64,000 bases of DNA from Streptomyces sp. NBC_00287 (GTDB taxonomy: Bacteria > Actinomycetota > Actinomycetes > Streptomycetales > Streptomycetaceae). The stretch is from positions 7,006,001 to 7,070,000 of the forward strand of contig NZ_CP108053.1 of assembly GCF_036173105.1 (NCBI RefSeq). The letters run 5' to 3'. Position numbers and translations under genes: made by a program. Below, in pieces: positions 50,491-59,616 of this stretch. The notes beneath the pieces were generated by a model, which saw only the letters and a program-made list of their open reading frames with translations, searched no databases and was not told where the DNA came from. Every line of letters begins with the position of its first letter. Position 1 is the first letter of the stretch.

Positions 50491-51006
50491 ATGACCGTCG
50501 CCGTTGAGACCGGCCTGTGGCAGCTCGACCCCGCCGCCACCAAGGTGGCCCTCAAGCACCGCACGATGTGGGGTCTGGTCACCGTGAAGGGCGCCTTCGC
50601 GGGCGTCGCGGGCCAGGGCGAGGTACGGCCCGACGGGTCCGCCGTCGGCAGCGTCACCCTGGACGCGTCCTCCCTGGACACCAAGAACACCAAGCGCGAC
50701 GAGCACCTGCGCTCCGCCGACTTCCTCGACGCCGCGAACCACCCCGAGCTCACCTTCGCGGTACGCGGCGCCGAACTGCGCGGCGGCGACACCGTGCATG
50801 TCGACGGCCAGCTCACCGTCCGCGGCATCAGCAGGCCGCAGACCGTGACCGCCCGCCTGGCCGGCAGTGACACCACGTCCGTCACGCTGGAGGCCGAATT
50901 CACCGTGGACCGCGGGCAGTTCGGCATGGGCTGGAACCAGCTCGGCATGATACGCGGCGTGGCCACGGTCACCGCGACCCTCCGCTTCATCCGCAAGGAC
51001 GCCTGA
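50491..51006 (+). CDS. YceI-like lipid/isoprenoid-binding protein
   Basis: A 171-residue lipocalin-like beta-barrel protein of the YceI family. Visible are LDPAATKVALKHRTMWGLVTVKG, DTKNTKRDEHLRSADFLD and HPELTF, with GQLTVRGISRPQT late in the protein. No signal peptide is seen, so it is cytoplasmic. Family members bind amphiphilic isoprenoid-like molecules; a role in stress response is likely. Expression should depend on the divergent MarR protein. ATG 50491 has CAGGAGA upstream. Confidence 0.93.
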   Translation: MTVAVETGLWQLDPAATKVALKHRTMWGLVTVKGAFAGVAGQGEVRPDGSAVGSVTLDASSLDTKNTKRDEHLRSADFLDAANHPELTFAVRGAELRGGDTVHVDGQLTVRGISRPQTVTARLAGSDTTSVTLEAEFTVDRGQFGMGWNQLGMIRGVATVTATLRFIRKDA

Positions 51007-51109
51007 GCCGTTCCCGGGGCGGCCCGTGTCGGTGTTGGGCCGAACGGGTGACTTGGCGTAAGAATTGGCTGGTGCAGGCATTGAGTACCAGTCAGTTCGG
51101 GGGGAGCCG

Positions 51110-51499
51110 GTGAATCGCTACGACGCCACCGATGAACAGTGGGAAGGGCTCGCCCAGGTGGTACCCCTGCGCGGCCGGGACGCATGGCCGTCGGCGGTGG
51201 ACCACCGCTCGCTCCCCGAGGCGGAGACGGAGCGGCGCCGCCGCTTCGTCGTCCTGCGGGTCAACGTGTTCGGCGACGCCCGGGAAGTCGCCGAGACCCT
51301 GATGGCCGGCATCCCGGTCCTGCTCGACCTCACCGGCGCGGAGACCGAGGTCGCCAAGCGCGTCCTCGACTTCAGCACGGGTGTCGTCTTCGGCCTGTCC
51401 AGCGGCATGCACCGAGTCGACCGCAATGTGTTCCTGCTGACCCCGAACGGCACCGAGGTCAGCGGGATCATGGAGGGCGCGAAGGTGCCCGAGGCCTGA
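51110..51499 (+). CDS. SepF-like cell division protein (sepF3-type paralog)
   Basis: A 129-residue protein with the SepF core: VVLRVNVFGDAREVAETLMAGIPVLLDLTG, TEVAKRVLDFSTGVVFGLSSGMHRVDRNVFLLTP. SepF bridges FtsZ to the membrane; Streptomyces carry short paralogs in addition to the divisome copy. The N-terminal membrane helix of canonical SepF is not evident here. I chose GTG 51110 because GGGGAG is just upstream; the frame could start at 51065. Confidence 0.85.
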   Translation: MNRYDATDEQWEGLAQVVPLRGRDAWPSAVDHRSLPEAETERRRRFVVLRVNVFGDAREVAETLMAGIPVLLDLTGAETEVAKRVLDFSTGVVFGLSSGMHRVDRNVFLLTPNGTEVSGIMEGAKVPEA

Positions 51500-51581
51500 G
51501 ACCTCGGGGGAGGTCCCCCGATCGTAGGAAGCTGCCGACGCCGGAACGGTTCGCCAACCATCGGAGTCCTACGGTCCGCAT

Positions 51582-53117
51582 ATGGCCGTGCCTTCCGCGT
51601 CCCCAAAGTCTCCCAGCGCACCCGAACCCTCGGCGCCACCGGAGTCCGGGTCTGTTACGTCCCCCCTGCCGCCCGCGCCCGCCGTGCGACCGGAGTCCCC
51701 GCGCGCGTCCGGGTCTTCTACGTCTGCCCTGGCGCCGGAGCCGTCCGCGCCCCCGGCACCTCGGGTCCCCGCGTCCGCCGTGCGACCGGAGTCTTCGTGC
51801 GCGTCCGGGTCTTCTACGTCTGCCCTGGCGCCGGAGCCGTCCGCGCCCGCCGTGCGACCGGCGTCCCCGCGCGCGTCCGGGTCCTCTACGTCCGCCGTGG
51901 CGCCGGACCCGCCCGCGCCCCCGGCGCCTCGCGTACCCGCGCCCGCCGCGCCACGCGAGTCCTCGCACGCGCCCGGCCCCTCCACCCCCGGCGGGCCCGG
52001 GCACCCCGGGCGGCCCCGCATCACGGAGTTGCGGCTTTCCGCCTTTGCCGGGCATCGGCGGGTCGGCGTGTCGCTCGGGGCGTTTACGGTGCTTGCCGGG
52101 CCCAGCGGGTCCGGGAAGACGAGTGCGCTGCGGGCGTACGAGGCGCTGGCTCGGCTCGGTGGGGGTGCCGAGCTGGCGGAGGTGTTCCCGGATCCTGTCG
52201 CCTGCGTTCCCGAGGGGGCCCGGCCCGATGCCCAGCGCCGTCGGGGCTTCCGGATCGGCTGTACCGCCGACGGTCCCGAGGGGCCGGTCCGGCTCGATGT
52301 CGCCGTACAGGCCGAGCCCGAACTGCGCATCGTGGGCGAGCGCCTGACCGCGGACGGGGTCACCCTGCTGGAGACCGCCCTGCGCGACCCCGGCCGGCGT
52401 GCCGTCCAGGCCGCCTGGCACACCGCCGGATCCGCGCCCGTCACCCGCGCCCCGCTCCCCGACGACCTTCTCGGCACCGCGCTGCTGCCCCTGCGCGTGG
52501 CCGGCAAGACGGACGGACAGCGTCGGGTTCTCGCCGCCGCCGAGCAGATGGTCGTCGCCCTGCGCTCGGTCTTCCCCTGCGATCCGCGCCCGGACTGGAT
52601 GCGCGCCCCCGTCCCGACCGGCTCGGGACGGCTCCTCGGTGGCTGCGACAACCTCGCCGACGTCCTGTGGCGCACCCGGGTCGAATGCGCCCGCCGTCAT
52701 CAGCAACTGGTCGCCGCGGTACGCGCCGGATGCTCCGGCCCCGTCAGCGACGTCCTGGCCGAACAGCTCGGCGACGGCACCGTCCGCGGCGTGCTGGACC
52801 GGGGCGACCGCACCCGCACGGACTTCGGCCGCCTCGGCGACGGCGAACTGCGCTATCTCGCGCTCGCCCTGGTCCTGCTCACCGGCCCCGGCGTACTGGA
52901 ACTCGACGCCCCGGGCGAGGTACCCCCCGCCATGCAGACGCTCACCGTCCTGACGGACGGCCTCGAACGCGCCCTGGACCCACGACAGCGCACCGAACTG
53001 CTGCGGCTCGCGGCCCGTATGTGCGAGCGCGGCCACATCCGCCTCGTCGGCACGGTCAGCGACGCGACCTGGGCCGACGGGACGCCCGGAGTCACGGTGG
53101 TACACCTGAACCCGTGA
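51582..53117 (+). CDS. P-loop ATPase with repetitive Pro/Ala-rich N-terminus
   Basis: A 511-residue protein. Residues 1-145 are low-complexity Pro/Ala/Ser with tandem units of the form VRPES.RASGSSTSALAPEPSAP. The rest is an ABC/SMC-type ATPase-like domain with Walker A GPSGSGKTS at about residue 173, an FGRLGDGELRYLALAL signature-like helix and a LELDAPGE Walker B-like segment. It resembles the AAA_21 or RecF-like ATPases but I cannot assign a function. It overlaps the MazG-like gene (GTGA), so the two probably work or are expressed together. Confidence 0.8.
   Translation: MAVPSASPKSPSAPEPSAPPESGSVTSPLPPAPAVRPESPRASGSSTSALAPEPSAPPAPRVPASAVRPESSCASGSSTSALAPEPSAPAVRPASPRASGSSTSAVAPDPPAPPAPRVPAPAAPRESSHAPGPSTPGGPGHPGRPRITELRLSAFAGHRRVGVSLGAFTVLAGPSGSGKTSALRAYEALARLGGGAELAEVFPDPVACVPEGARPDAQRRRGFRIGCTADGPEGPVRLDVAVQAEPELRIVGERLTADGVTLLETALRDPGRRAVQAAWHTAGSAPVTRAPLPDDLLGTALLPLRVAGKTDGQRRVLAAAEQMVVALRSVFPCDPRPDWMRAPVPTGSGRLLGGCDNLADVLWRTRVECARRHQQLVAAVRAGCSGPVSDVLAEQLGDGTVRGVLDRGDRTRTDFGRLGDGELRYLALALVLLTGPGVLELDAPGEVPPAMQTLTVLTDGLERALDPRQRTELLRLAARMCERGHIRLVGTVSDATWADGTPGVTVVHLNP
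51681..51935 (+). repeat. In-frame tandem repeats in the ATPase gene
   Basis: GCCGTGCGACCGG starts units at 51681, 51777 and 51849. Units are 96 and 72 bp; the difference is a 24-bp block. All are multiples of 3, so copy-number change keeps the frame and alters only the length of the Pro/Ala linker. Confidence 0.8.
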
Positions 53118-53440
53118 CAGAACCCCTCGACGTGGCAAAGCTCCAGCGCAGGCTGGCCGAGTTCGCCGTCGCCCGCAACTGGCAGCCGTACCACACCCCC
53201 AAGAACCTCGTCGCCGCGCTCAGCGTGGAGGCCTCCGAACTGGTCGAGATCTTCCAGTGGTTGACGCCCGAGGAGTCGGCCCGCGTGATGTCCGACCCCG
53301 ACACCGCGCACCGCGTCACGGACGAAGTCGCCGACGTGCTGGCCTATCTGCTGCAACTGTGCGAGGTGCTCGGCATCGACCCCCTCGCGGCACTGGACGC
53401 GAAGATCGACCGGAACGAACGCCGATTCCCGGCTCCGTAA
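53114..53440 (+). CDS. MazG-like nucleotide pyrophosphohydrolase
   Basis: A 108-residue all-helical NTP-PPase. It shows HTPKNLVAALSVEASELVEIFQWL, with the ExxE metal-binding motif, and a second acidic pair in DEVADVLAYLLQLCE, typical of MazG/RS21-C6 proteins that hydrolyse abnormal nucleoside triphosphates. It is translationally coupled to the ATPase before it. Confidence 0.9.
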   Translation: MTEPLDVAKLQRRLAEFAVARNWQPYHTPKNLVAALSVEASELVEIFQWLTPEESARVMSDPDTAHRVTDEVADVLAYLLQLCEVLGIDPLAALDAKIDRNERRFPAP

Positions 53441-53595
53441 CTCTCCGTGTCTATTCAGCTGCCCGAAACCGATTTGTTGTCCACAGATTTCCGTCTTCCT
53501 CTGGCTTTTCGTCTCAGGCACCCTCACTCTGGGTAGTGGACAAGGGAGTTCGGGTGGACGCGCACGGGCGCGTCGGGAGCAGACGGGGGCAGCGC

Positions 53596-54078
53596 ATGGA
53601 CGCGGTGCGGCTCATCGTGACGAGCAGGCGTGCCCTCGCGGGAAGCGACCGTGCGCCGGAGATCATGACCGAGGTGTGGCAGGCGCAGGCGCTGGCCCAG
53701 GCGATAGGCAGCCGGCTCGCGGTCTTCGGCCCACCCGAACTGCGCGGCGAGGCACTGGGGTTGACCGAACTCGCGGGCCGGGGCTGCGGGGTGCTGGACA
53801 CCCCCTTGCTCGACACCAAGGATCTGCGCGCGGCCCAGCTCAGCGAACTGGGCGACGCCCGCCAGGCGTTGATGTACCTGGGCGGACTGCTCGGCGAGGT
53901 GGGTATCGCCCTCGTCGGCGTGGCGAGCGCGGCGGACGACGAGGGCACGTACTGGCAGTGCATGGAGGCCATCGACGCGGCCGACGAGTCCCGCGACCGC
54001 GTCCTGGAGATGCTCCGCAGACTCGCGGACCGGGACAGAGACCAGTTGTTACGGCAGGAGGAGAGAGAAGCGGGCTGA
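53596..54078 (+). CDS. Conserved hypothetical protein (DUF6099-like) with TTA codon
   Basis: A 160-residue, mainly helical, soluble protein that begins MDAVRLIVTSRRALAGS, which I associate with the actinobacterial DUF6099 family. No enzymatic motif is seen. The leucine codon at 54049-54051 (residue 152) is TTA, rare in Streptomyces and read by the bldA tRNA, so full-length production may depend on development. I chose ATG 53596; an in-frame GTG further upstream is possible. The 53441-53595 gap holds no other gene. Confidence 0.75.
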   Translation: MDAVRLIVTSRRALAGSDRAPEIMTEVWQAQALAQAIGSRLAVFGPPELRGEALGLTELAGRGCGVLDTPLLDTKDLRAAQLSELGDARQALMYLGGLLGEVGIALVGVASAADDEGTYWQCMEAIDAADESRDRVLEMLRRLADRDRDQLLRQEEREAG

Positions 54079-54106
54079 GAGCGGCTCGGTCCGAGACCGG
54101 ACAAGC

Positions 54107-54298
54107 TCAGCTCATCCGGTCGCCGTCCTCCACCACCCCCGCACCCCGCCCCGGCCCCCCGGCCGACTGCAGATCCGCATCCAGCGCGGACAGATCCGCG
54201 TTCAACGCCGCCATCAGCTCCTCCATCTGCTGCAGCAAGCCCTTCGGTTGACCGGCGACACCCCCGCCGCCCTGCTGCGGCACGGATTCTTCGGACAT
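54107..54298 (-). CDS. Small hypothetical protein
   Basis: A 63-residue protein with a Gly-rich start (EESVPQQGGGGVAGQ), a likely amphipathic helix (LLQQMEELMAALNADLSALDADLQ) and a charged end. AGGAGG lies six bases before ATG 54298, one of the strongest ribosome sites in the window, so it is probably real. No family recognised. It is convergent with the DUF6099-like gene. Confidence 0.65.
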   Translation of the reverse strand: MSEESVPQQGGGGVAGQPKGLLQQMEELMAALNADLSALDADLQSAGGPGRGAGVVEDGDRMS

Positions 54299-54541
54299 GA
54301 CGGCCTCCTAGGCCCCCGGCCCCAGGTTTCGGAGGCCGACACAGGTGACACTCCGGCGGCGAGCAGGCCGGTGCGGGAGCCGGGCGGTCCGGCTCCGCCC
54401 GAGCCAACGATCACCGCCGAACCGGGTCACTGGCCCGGGCCCGCCCCCGGCACCCCGCCCGCGTTTTTCACCCGACCGTGGCGGAGTGGGGCCGGTGGGA
54501 CCGATGGGGTTGACCACCATTTGACCGTGCAGGATGGAGGT

Positions 54542-55465
54542 ATGGATCTTCGCATCTTCACCGAGCCCCAGCAGGGGGCCACCTACGACACCTTGCTCAC
54601 CGTGGCGAAGGCCACCGAAGACCTGGGATTTGATGCCTTTTTCCGGTCTGATCACTATTTGAGCATGGGCTCCGTGGACGGCCTCCCCGGTCCCACCGAC
54701 GCCTGGATCACCCTCGCCGGACTCGCTCGCGAGACCAAGCGCATCCGCCTCGGCACCCTCATGACCGCGGGCACCTTCCGCCTGCCCGGCGTGCTCGCCA
54801 TCCAGGTCGCGCAGGTCGACCAGATGTCCGGCGGCCGGATCGAACTCGGCCTGGGCGCGGGCTGGTTCGAGGAGGAGCACAAGGCGTACGGCATCCCCTT
54901 CCCGAAGGAGAAGTTCGCGCGTCTGGAGGAACAGCTCGCCATCGTCACCGGCCTGTGGGCCACGGACATCGGCAAGACCTTCGACTTCCACGGCACCTAC
55001 TACGACCTCACCGACTCGCCCGCGCTGCCCAAGCCCGCGCAGCCGAAGATCCCGGTGCTCATCGGCGGCCACGGCGCCAGCCGCACCCCGCGGCTCGCGG
55101 GCCAGTACGCCGATGAGTTCAATATGCCCTTCGGCAGCATCGAGGACAGCGTGCGCCAGTTCGGCCGGGTCCGGGCCGCCGCCCAGGCGGCAGGCCGCGG
55201 CGCCGACGCGCTGACGTACTCCAACACCCTGGTCGTCTGCGTCGGCAAGGACGACGCGGAGGTCGCCCGCCGGGCCGCCGCCATCGGCCGCGAGGTGGAC
55301 GAGCTCAAGACCAACGGCCTGGCCGGCTCCCCGGCCGAGGTCGTCGACAAGATCGGCCGCTACGCCGAGACCGGCTCCCGCCGGATCTACCTCCAGCTCC
55401 TCGACCTCTCCGACCTCGACCACCTGGAGCTCATCTCCTCCCAGGTGCAGTCGCAGCTGTCCTAG
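54542..55465 (+). CDS. LLM-class F420-dependent oxidoreductase
   Basis: A 307-residue TIM-barrel protein of the luciferase-like monooxygenase superfamily. It opens MDLRIFTEPQQGATYD, then FFRSDHY, IRLGTLMTAGTFR and GRIELGLGAGW, and later PVLIGGHG, which is the F420-type pattern. Substrate unknown. ATG 54542 follows CAGGA about 7 bp upstream. The 54299-54541 gap has a TTGACC direct repeat but no other gene. Confidence 0.9.
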   Translation: MDLRIFTEPQQGATYDTLLTVAKATEDLGFDAFFRSDHYLSMGSVDGLPGPTDAWITLAGLARETKRIRLGTLMTAGTFRLPGVLAIQVAQVDQMSGGRIELGLGAGWFEEEHKAYGIPFPKEKFARLEEQLAIVTGLWATDIGKTFDFHGTYYDLTDSPALPKPAQPKIPVLIGGHGASRTPRLAGQYADEFNMPFGSIEDSVRQFGRVRAAAQAAGRGADALTYSNTLVVCVGKDDAEVARRAAAIGREVDELKTNGLAGSPAEVVDKIGRYAETGSRRIYLQLLDLSDLDHLELISSQVQSQLS

Positions 55466-55528
55466 AACCGTAGGAATAAACAAAGGCGCCGGTCGCGCCC
55501 CCTGTGCGATGGTGTGAGCGTCGTCCTG

Positions 55529-55560
55529 AAGGCCCCCAGGATCACCCTCCTGGGGGCCTT
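55529..55560 (+). terminator. Terminator hairpin between LLM oxidoreductase and Hen1
   Basis: Thirteen-bp arms at 55529-55541 and 55548-55560, six-base loop. Intrinsic terminator for the LLM gene located 48 bp before the Hen1 start. Confidence 0.8.
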
Positions 55561-55608
55561 CGCGCGTATGGCGGCACACCTGTCCATCGAGCCTCAAAGG
55601 CCCTGCCC

Positions 55609-57069
55609 ATGTTCCTGACGATCAGTACCACCGGCACCCCGGAACGCCCCGCCACCGACCTCGGCTTCCTGCTGCACAAGCATCCCGAGAAGGCGCAGAC
55701 GTTCTCCACGTCCTACGGCACGGCCCATGTCCTCTACCCCGAGGCGGACGCCGAGCGCTGCACGGCGGCGCTGTTGCTTGAGGTCGATGCGGTGGCACTG
55801 GTCCGGCGCGGCAAGGGCAAGGGGCGCGGCGGCGCCCCCGACGCGGCGCTCGCGCAGTACGTCAACGACCGCCCGTACGCCGCCTCGTCCCTGCTCGCGG
55901 TGGCGCTGAGCGCGGTGTTCTCCAGTGCGATGAAGGGCACCTGCACGGCCAAGCCGGACCTGCCGGGACAGGCCCGCCCGCTGCGCATCGAGGTCCCCGC
56001 GCTGCCCGCCCGCGGTGGCCCCGAGCTCGTACGGCGTCTCTTCGAGCCGCTCGGCTGGGCGGTGACCGTCGAACCGGTGGCCCTCGACGAGCAGTTCCCG
56101 CAGTGGGGCGATTCGCGCTACGTCCGTCTCGTCCTCGAATCCGAGGCGCTCACCCTCGCCGAGGCGCTGCGTCATCTGTATGTCCTGCTGCCCGTCCTGG
56201 ACGACGCCAAGCACTACTGGGTCGCCCCCGACGAGGTCGACAAGCTGCTGCGTGCCGGTGAGGGCTGGCTGTCGGACCACTCCGAGCAGAAGCTGATCAC
56301 CAGCCGCTATCTGTCCCGCCGTTGGTCGTTGACCCGTCAGGCCATGGAGCGGCTCGAGCTGGTGCGGCTCGCCGAGGCCGACGACAGCGAGGTCGAGGAC
56401 ATCGACAACGCCGTCGAGGCCGAGGCCGAGGAGGAAGAGCGCCCCACGCCGCTCGCCGTGCAGCGCCGGGACGCGATCCTCGCCGCGCTGCGGGAGTCCG
56501 GTGCCGCCCGGGTCCTCGATCTCGGCTGCGGCCAGGGCCAGTTGGTGCAGGCGCTGCTCAAGGATGTGCGCTTCACCGAGATCGTCGGCACCGACGTCTC
56601 GATGCGGGCGCTCACCATCGCCTCCCGCCGGCTCAAGCTGGACCGCATGGGCGAGCGACAGGCGTCCCGGGTGAAGCTCTTCCAGGGCTCGCTCGCCTAC
56701 ACCGACAATCGCCTCAAGGGGTACGACGCCGCCGTGCTCAGCGAGGTCATCGAGCACCTCGACCTGCCGCGGCTGCCCGCCCTGGAGTACGCGGTGTTCG
56801 GCGCCGCCCGCCCGCGGACGGTCCTGGTGACCACGCCGAACGTCGAGTACAACGTCCGCTGGGAGTCCCTCCCGGCCGGGCACGTCCGGCACGGCGACCA
56901 CCGCTTCGAGTGGACCCGCGAGGAGTTCCGCGGCTGGGCGGAGGCGGTGGCCGAACGGCACGGGTACGGCGTGGAGTTCGTCCCCGTGGGACCCGACGAC
57001 CCCGAGGTCGGGCCGCCCACCCAGATGGCTGTGTTCAAGCGTGACGACAAGGAGGCGAAGGCCGCATGA
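55609..57069 (+). CDS. hen1: 3' terminal RNA ribose 2'-O-methyltransferase Hen1
   Basis: A 486-residue bacterial Hen1. The N-terminal half is the Pnkp-ligase-activating region; an acidic linker (EAEAEEEE) leads to the methyltransferase domain with VLDLGCGQGQLV (SAM site), SEVIEHLD (metal-binding EVIEH) and RHGDHRFEW. With Pnkp it repairs RNAs cut by ribotoxins and methylates the 2'-OH at the break so that the same site cannot be cut again. Its stop overlaps the Pnkp start (ATGA), which is the usual arrangement. Confidence 0.95.
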   Translation: MFLTISTTGTPERPATDLGFLLHKHPEKAQTFSTSYGTAHVLYPEADAERCTAALLLEVDAVALVRRGKGKGRGGAPDAALAQYVNDRPYAASSLLAVALSAVFSSAMKGTCTAKPDLPGQARPLRIEVPALPARGGPELVRRLFEPLGWAVTVEPVALDEQFPQWGDSRYVRLVLESEALTLAEALRHLYVLLPVLDDAKHYWVAPDEVDKLLRAGEGWLSDHSEQKLITSRYLSRRWSLTRQAMERLELVRLAEADDSEVEDIDNAVEAEAEEEERPTPLAVQRRDAILAALRESGAARVLDLGCGQGQLVQALLKDVRFTEIVGTDVSMRALTIASRRLKLDRMGERQASRVKLFQGSLAYTDNRLKGYDAAVLSEVIEHLDLPRLPALEYAVFGAARPRTVLVTTPNVEYNVRWESLPAGHVRHGDHRFEWTREEFRGWAEAVAERHGYGVEFVPVGPDDPEVGPPTQMAVFKRDDKEAKAA

Positions 57070-59603
57070 CCGAGAACCAGGGGCGCACCCTGCCCGTCAC
57101 CGACCTCTCCCTCGTGGTGCTCATCGGCGCCTCCGGCTCCGGCAAGTCCACGTTCGCGCGCAAGAACTTCAAGCCCACCGAGGTGATCTCCTCCGACTTC
57201 TGCCGCGGCCTGGTCGCCGACGACGAGAACGACCAGAGCGCCTCGCGCGACGCCTTCGACGTCCTGCACTACATCGCGGGCAAGCGCCTCGCGGCCGGTC
57301 GACGCACCGTCGTCGACGCCACCAGCGTCCAGCAGGACTCCCGGCGTCAACTGGTCGAGCTGGCCAGGCAGTACGACGTCCTGCCGATAGCCATCGTGCT
57401 GGACGTACCGGAGGAGGTATGCGCCGAGCGCAACGCGACCCGCACCGACCGCGCCGACATGCCCCGCCGGGTGATCCAGCGGCACATCCGCGAACTGAGG
57501 CGGTCCATCAGGCACTTGGAGCGCGAGGGCTTCCGCAAGGTGCACATCCTGCGCGGAGTCGAGGAGGCCGAGCGCGCGACCGTCGTCACCGAGAAGCGGT
57601 TCAACGACCTGACCCACCTCACCGGCCCCTTCGACATCATCGGCGACATCCACGGCTGCGCCGCCGAACTGGAGTCGCTGCTGGGCAAGTTGGGCTACGT
57701 GGACGGCGTCCACCCGGACGGCCGCACCGCCGTCTTCGTCGGCGACCTCGTCGACCGCGGCCCGGACAGCCCGGGCGTGCTGCGCCGGGTGATGTCGATG
57801 GTGAAGTCGGGGCAGGCGCTGTGCGTGCCGGGCAACCACGAGAACAAGTACGGCCGCCACCTCAAGGGCCGCAAGGTCCAGCACACCCACGGCCTCGCCG
57901 AGACCATCGAGCAGATGGAGGGCGAGAGCGATGAGTTCCGCGCGGAAGTACGGGAGTTCATCGACGGCCTGGTGAGCCACTACGTCCTCGACGGCGGCCG
58001 ACTGGTCGTCTGCCACGCCGGTCTGCCGGAGAAGTACCACGGCCGCACCTCGGGGCGGGTCCGCTCGCACGCACTGTACGGCGACACCACCGGGGAGACC
58101 GATGAGTTCGGCCTGCCGGTGCGCTACCCGTGGGCCGAGGACTACCGGGGCCGCGCGGCAGTGGTCTACGGCCACACTCCCGTCCCGGAGGCCACATGGC
58201 TGAACAACACCATCTGCCTGGACACCGGTGCCGTCTTCGGCGGCAAGCTCACCGCGCTGCGCTGGCCGGAGCGGGAACTGGTCGACGTACCCGCCGAGCG
58301 GGTCTGGTACGAACCGGCCAAGCCGCTGCGGACCGAGGCACCGGGCGGGCACGACGGACGGCCGCTCGATCTCGACGACGTGCACGGCCGCAGGGTCGTG
58401 GAGACACGGCACACGGGCCGGGTGGCGGTGCGCGAGGAGAACGCCGCCGCCGCGCTCGAGGTCATGAGCCGCTTCGCCGTCGACCCGCGGCTGCTGCCGT
58501 ACCTCCCGCCGACGATGGCGCCGACGGCGACCAGCCAGGTCGAGGGCTATCTGGAGCACCCGGAGGAGGCCTTCGCGCAGTACGCGGCGGACGGGGTCGC
58601 GCGGGTCGTGTGCGAGGAGAAGCACATGGGCTCGCGGGCCGTGGCGCTGGTGTGCCGGGACGCGGAGGTCGCGCAGAAGCGCTTCGGCGTGACCGGCCCG
58701 ACCGGATCGCTCTACACCCGCACCGGACGCCCCTTCTTCGACGACGAGTCGGTGACGGAGACGATCCTGGAGCGGGTCCGGGCCGCCGCGACCGAGGCCG
58801 GGCTGTGGGAGCAACTCGACACGGACTGGCTGCTGTTGGACGCCGAGCTCATGCCGTGGTCGCTGAAGGCGTCCGGGCTGCTGCGCTCGCAGTACGCGGC
58901 GGTGGGCGCCGCCTCCGGGGCGGTGTTCCCGGGCGCGCTGGCCGCGCTTGAGGGCGCAGCGGCGCGCGGAGTCGACGTATCTGATCTGCTGACCCGGCAG
59001 CGCGAACGGGCCGCGGACGCCTCGGCGTTCACCGAGGCCTACCGACGCTACTGCTGGACCACCGAGGGCCTGGACGGCGTCCGCCTGGCACCGTTCCAGA
59101 TCCTGGCGGTCCAGGGCCGCAGCCTGGCGGGCCTCCCGCACGACGAGCAACTCGCCCTGCTGGACCGGCTGGTGGAACACGACGGCACGGGACTGCTCCA
59201 GACGACCCGGCGCCTGTACGTCGACACCGCGGACCCGGAGTCGGTGCGGGCAGGCGTCGACTGGTGGCTGGAGATGACCGGGCGCGGCGGCGAGGGCATG
59301 GTCGTCAAGCCGCTCGGCGCGCTGGTGCGCAGCACGGAGGGCCGCCTGGTGCAGCCCGGCATCAAGTGCCGCGGCCGCGAGTACCTGCGGATCATCTACG
59401 GCCCCGAGTACACCCGCCCGGACAACCTCACCCGGCTGCGCCGGCGCTTCCTCAACCACAAGCGCTCGCTCGCGATCCGCGAGTACGCGCTCGGCCTGGA
59501 GGCGCTGGACCGACTGGCCGAGGGCGAGCCGCTGTGGCGGGTGCACGAGGCGGTGTTCGGAGTACTGGCCCTGGAGTCGGAGCCGGTCGACCCGCGGCTG
59601 TGA
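57066..59603 (+). CDS. pnkp: Polynucleotide kinase-phosphatase-ligase Pnkp
   Basis: An 845-residue three-domain RNA end-healing and sealing enzyme. Kinase: GASGSGKST at about residues 22-30. Phosphatase (about 180-400): GDIHG, GDLVDRG, GNHE and a late VVYGHTP, the binuclear metallophosphoesterase set. C-terminal adenylyltransferase/ligase: nucleotidyl motif EEKHMGSR (lysine near residue 520) and EGMVVKP. All domains look intact. The ligase needs the Hen1 N-terminal region for full activity in studied homologs. Confidence 0.96.
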   Translation: MTENQGRTLPVTDLSLVVLIGASGSGKSTFARKNFKPTEVISSDFCRGLVADDENDQSASRDAFDVLHYIAGKRLAAGRRTVVDATSVQQDSRRQLVELARQYDVLPIAIVLDVPEEVCAERNATRTDRADMPRRVIQRHIRELRRSIRHLEREGFRKVHILRGVEEAERATVVTEKRFNDLTHLTGPFDIIGDIHGCAAELESLLGKLGYVDGVHPDGRTAVFVGDLVDRGPDSPGVLRRVMSMVKSGQALCVPGNHENKYGRHLKGRKVQHTHGLAETIEQMEGESDEFRAEVREFIDGLVSHYVLDGGRLVVCHAGLPEKYHGRTSGRVRSHALYGDTTGETDEFGLPVRYPWAEDYRGRAAVVYGHTPVPEATWLNNTICLDTGAVFGGKLTALRWPERELVDVPAERVWYEPAKPLRTEAPGGHDGRPLDLDDVHGRRVVETRHTGRVAVREENAAAALEVMSRFAVDPRLLPYLPPTMAPTATSQVEGYLEHPEEAFAQYAADGVARVVCEEKHMGSRAVALVCRDAEVAQKRFGVTGPTGSLYTRTGRPFFDDESVTETILERVRAAATEAGLWEQLDTDWLLLDAELMPWSLKASGLLRSQYAAVGAASGAVFPGALAALEGAAARGVDVSDLLTRQRERAADASAFTEAYRRYCWTTEGLDGVRLAPFQILAVQGRSLAGLPHDEQLALLDRLVEHDGTGLLQTTRRLYVDTADPESVRAGVDWWLEMTGRGGEGMVVKPLGALVRSTEGRLVQPGIKCRGREYLRIIYGPEYTRPDNLTRLRRRFLNHKRSLAIREYALGLEALDRLAEGEPLWRVHEAVFGVLALESEPVDPRL

Positions 59604-59616
59604 CTCAGGGCCTGCC

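Noticed and set aside
54510..54527. TTGACCA-N4-TTGACCG direct repeat before the LLM oxidoreductase
   Set aside because: It has the 11-bp spacing seen in the cluster, but eight bases later lies the ribosome site rather than a -10, and the gene is outside the cluster. Probably chance or a plain -35.
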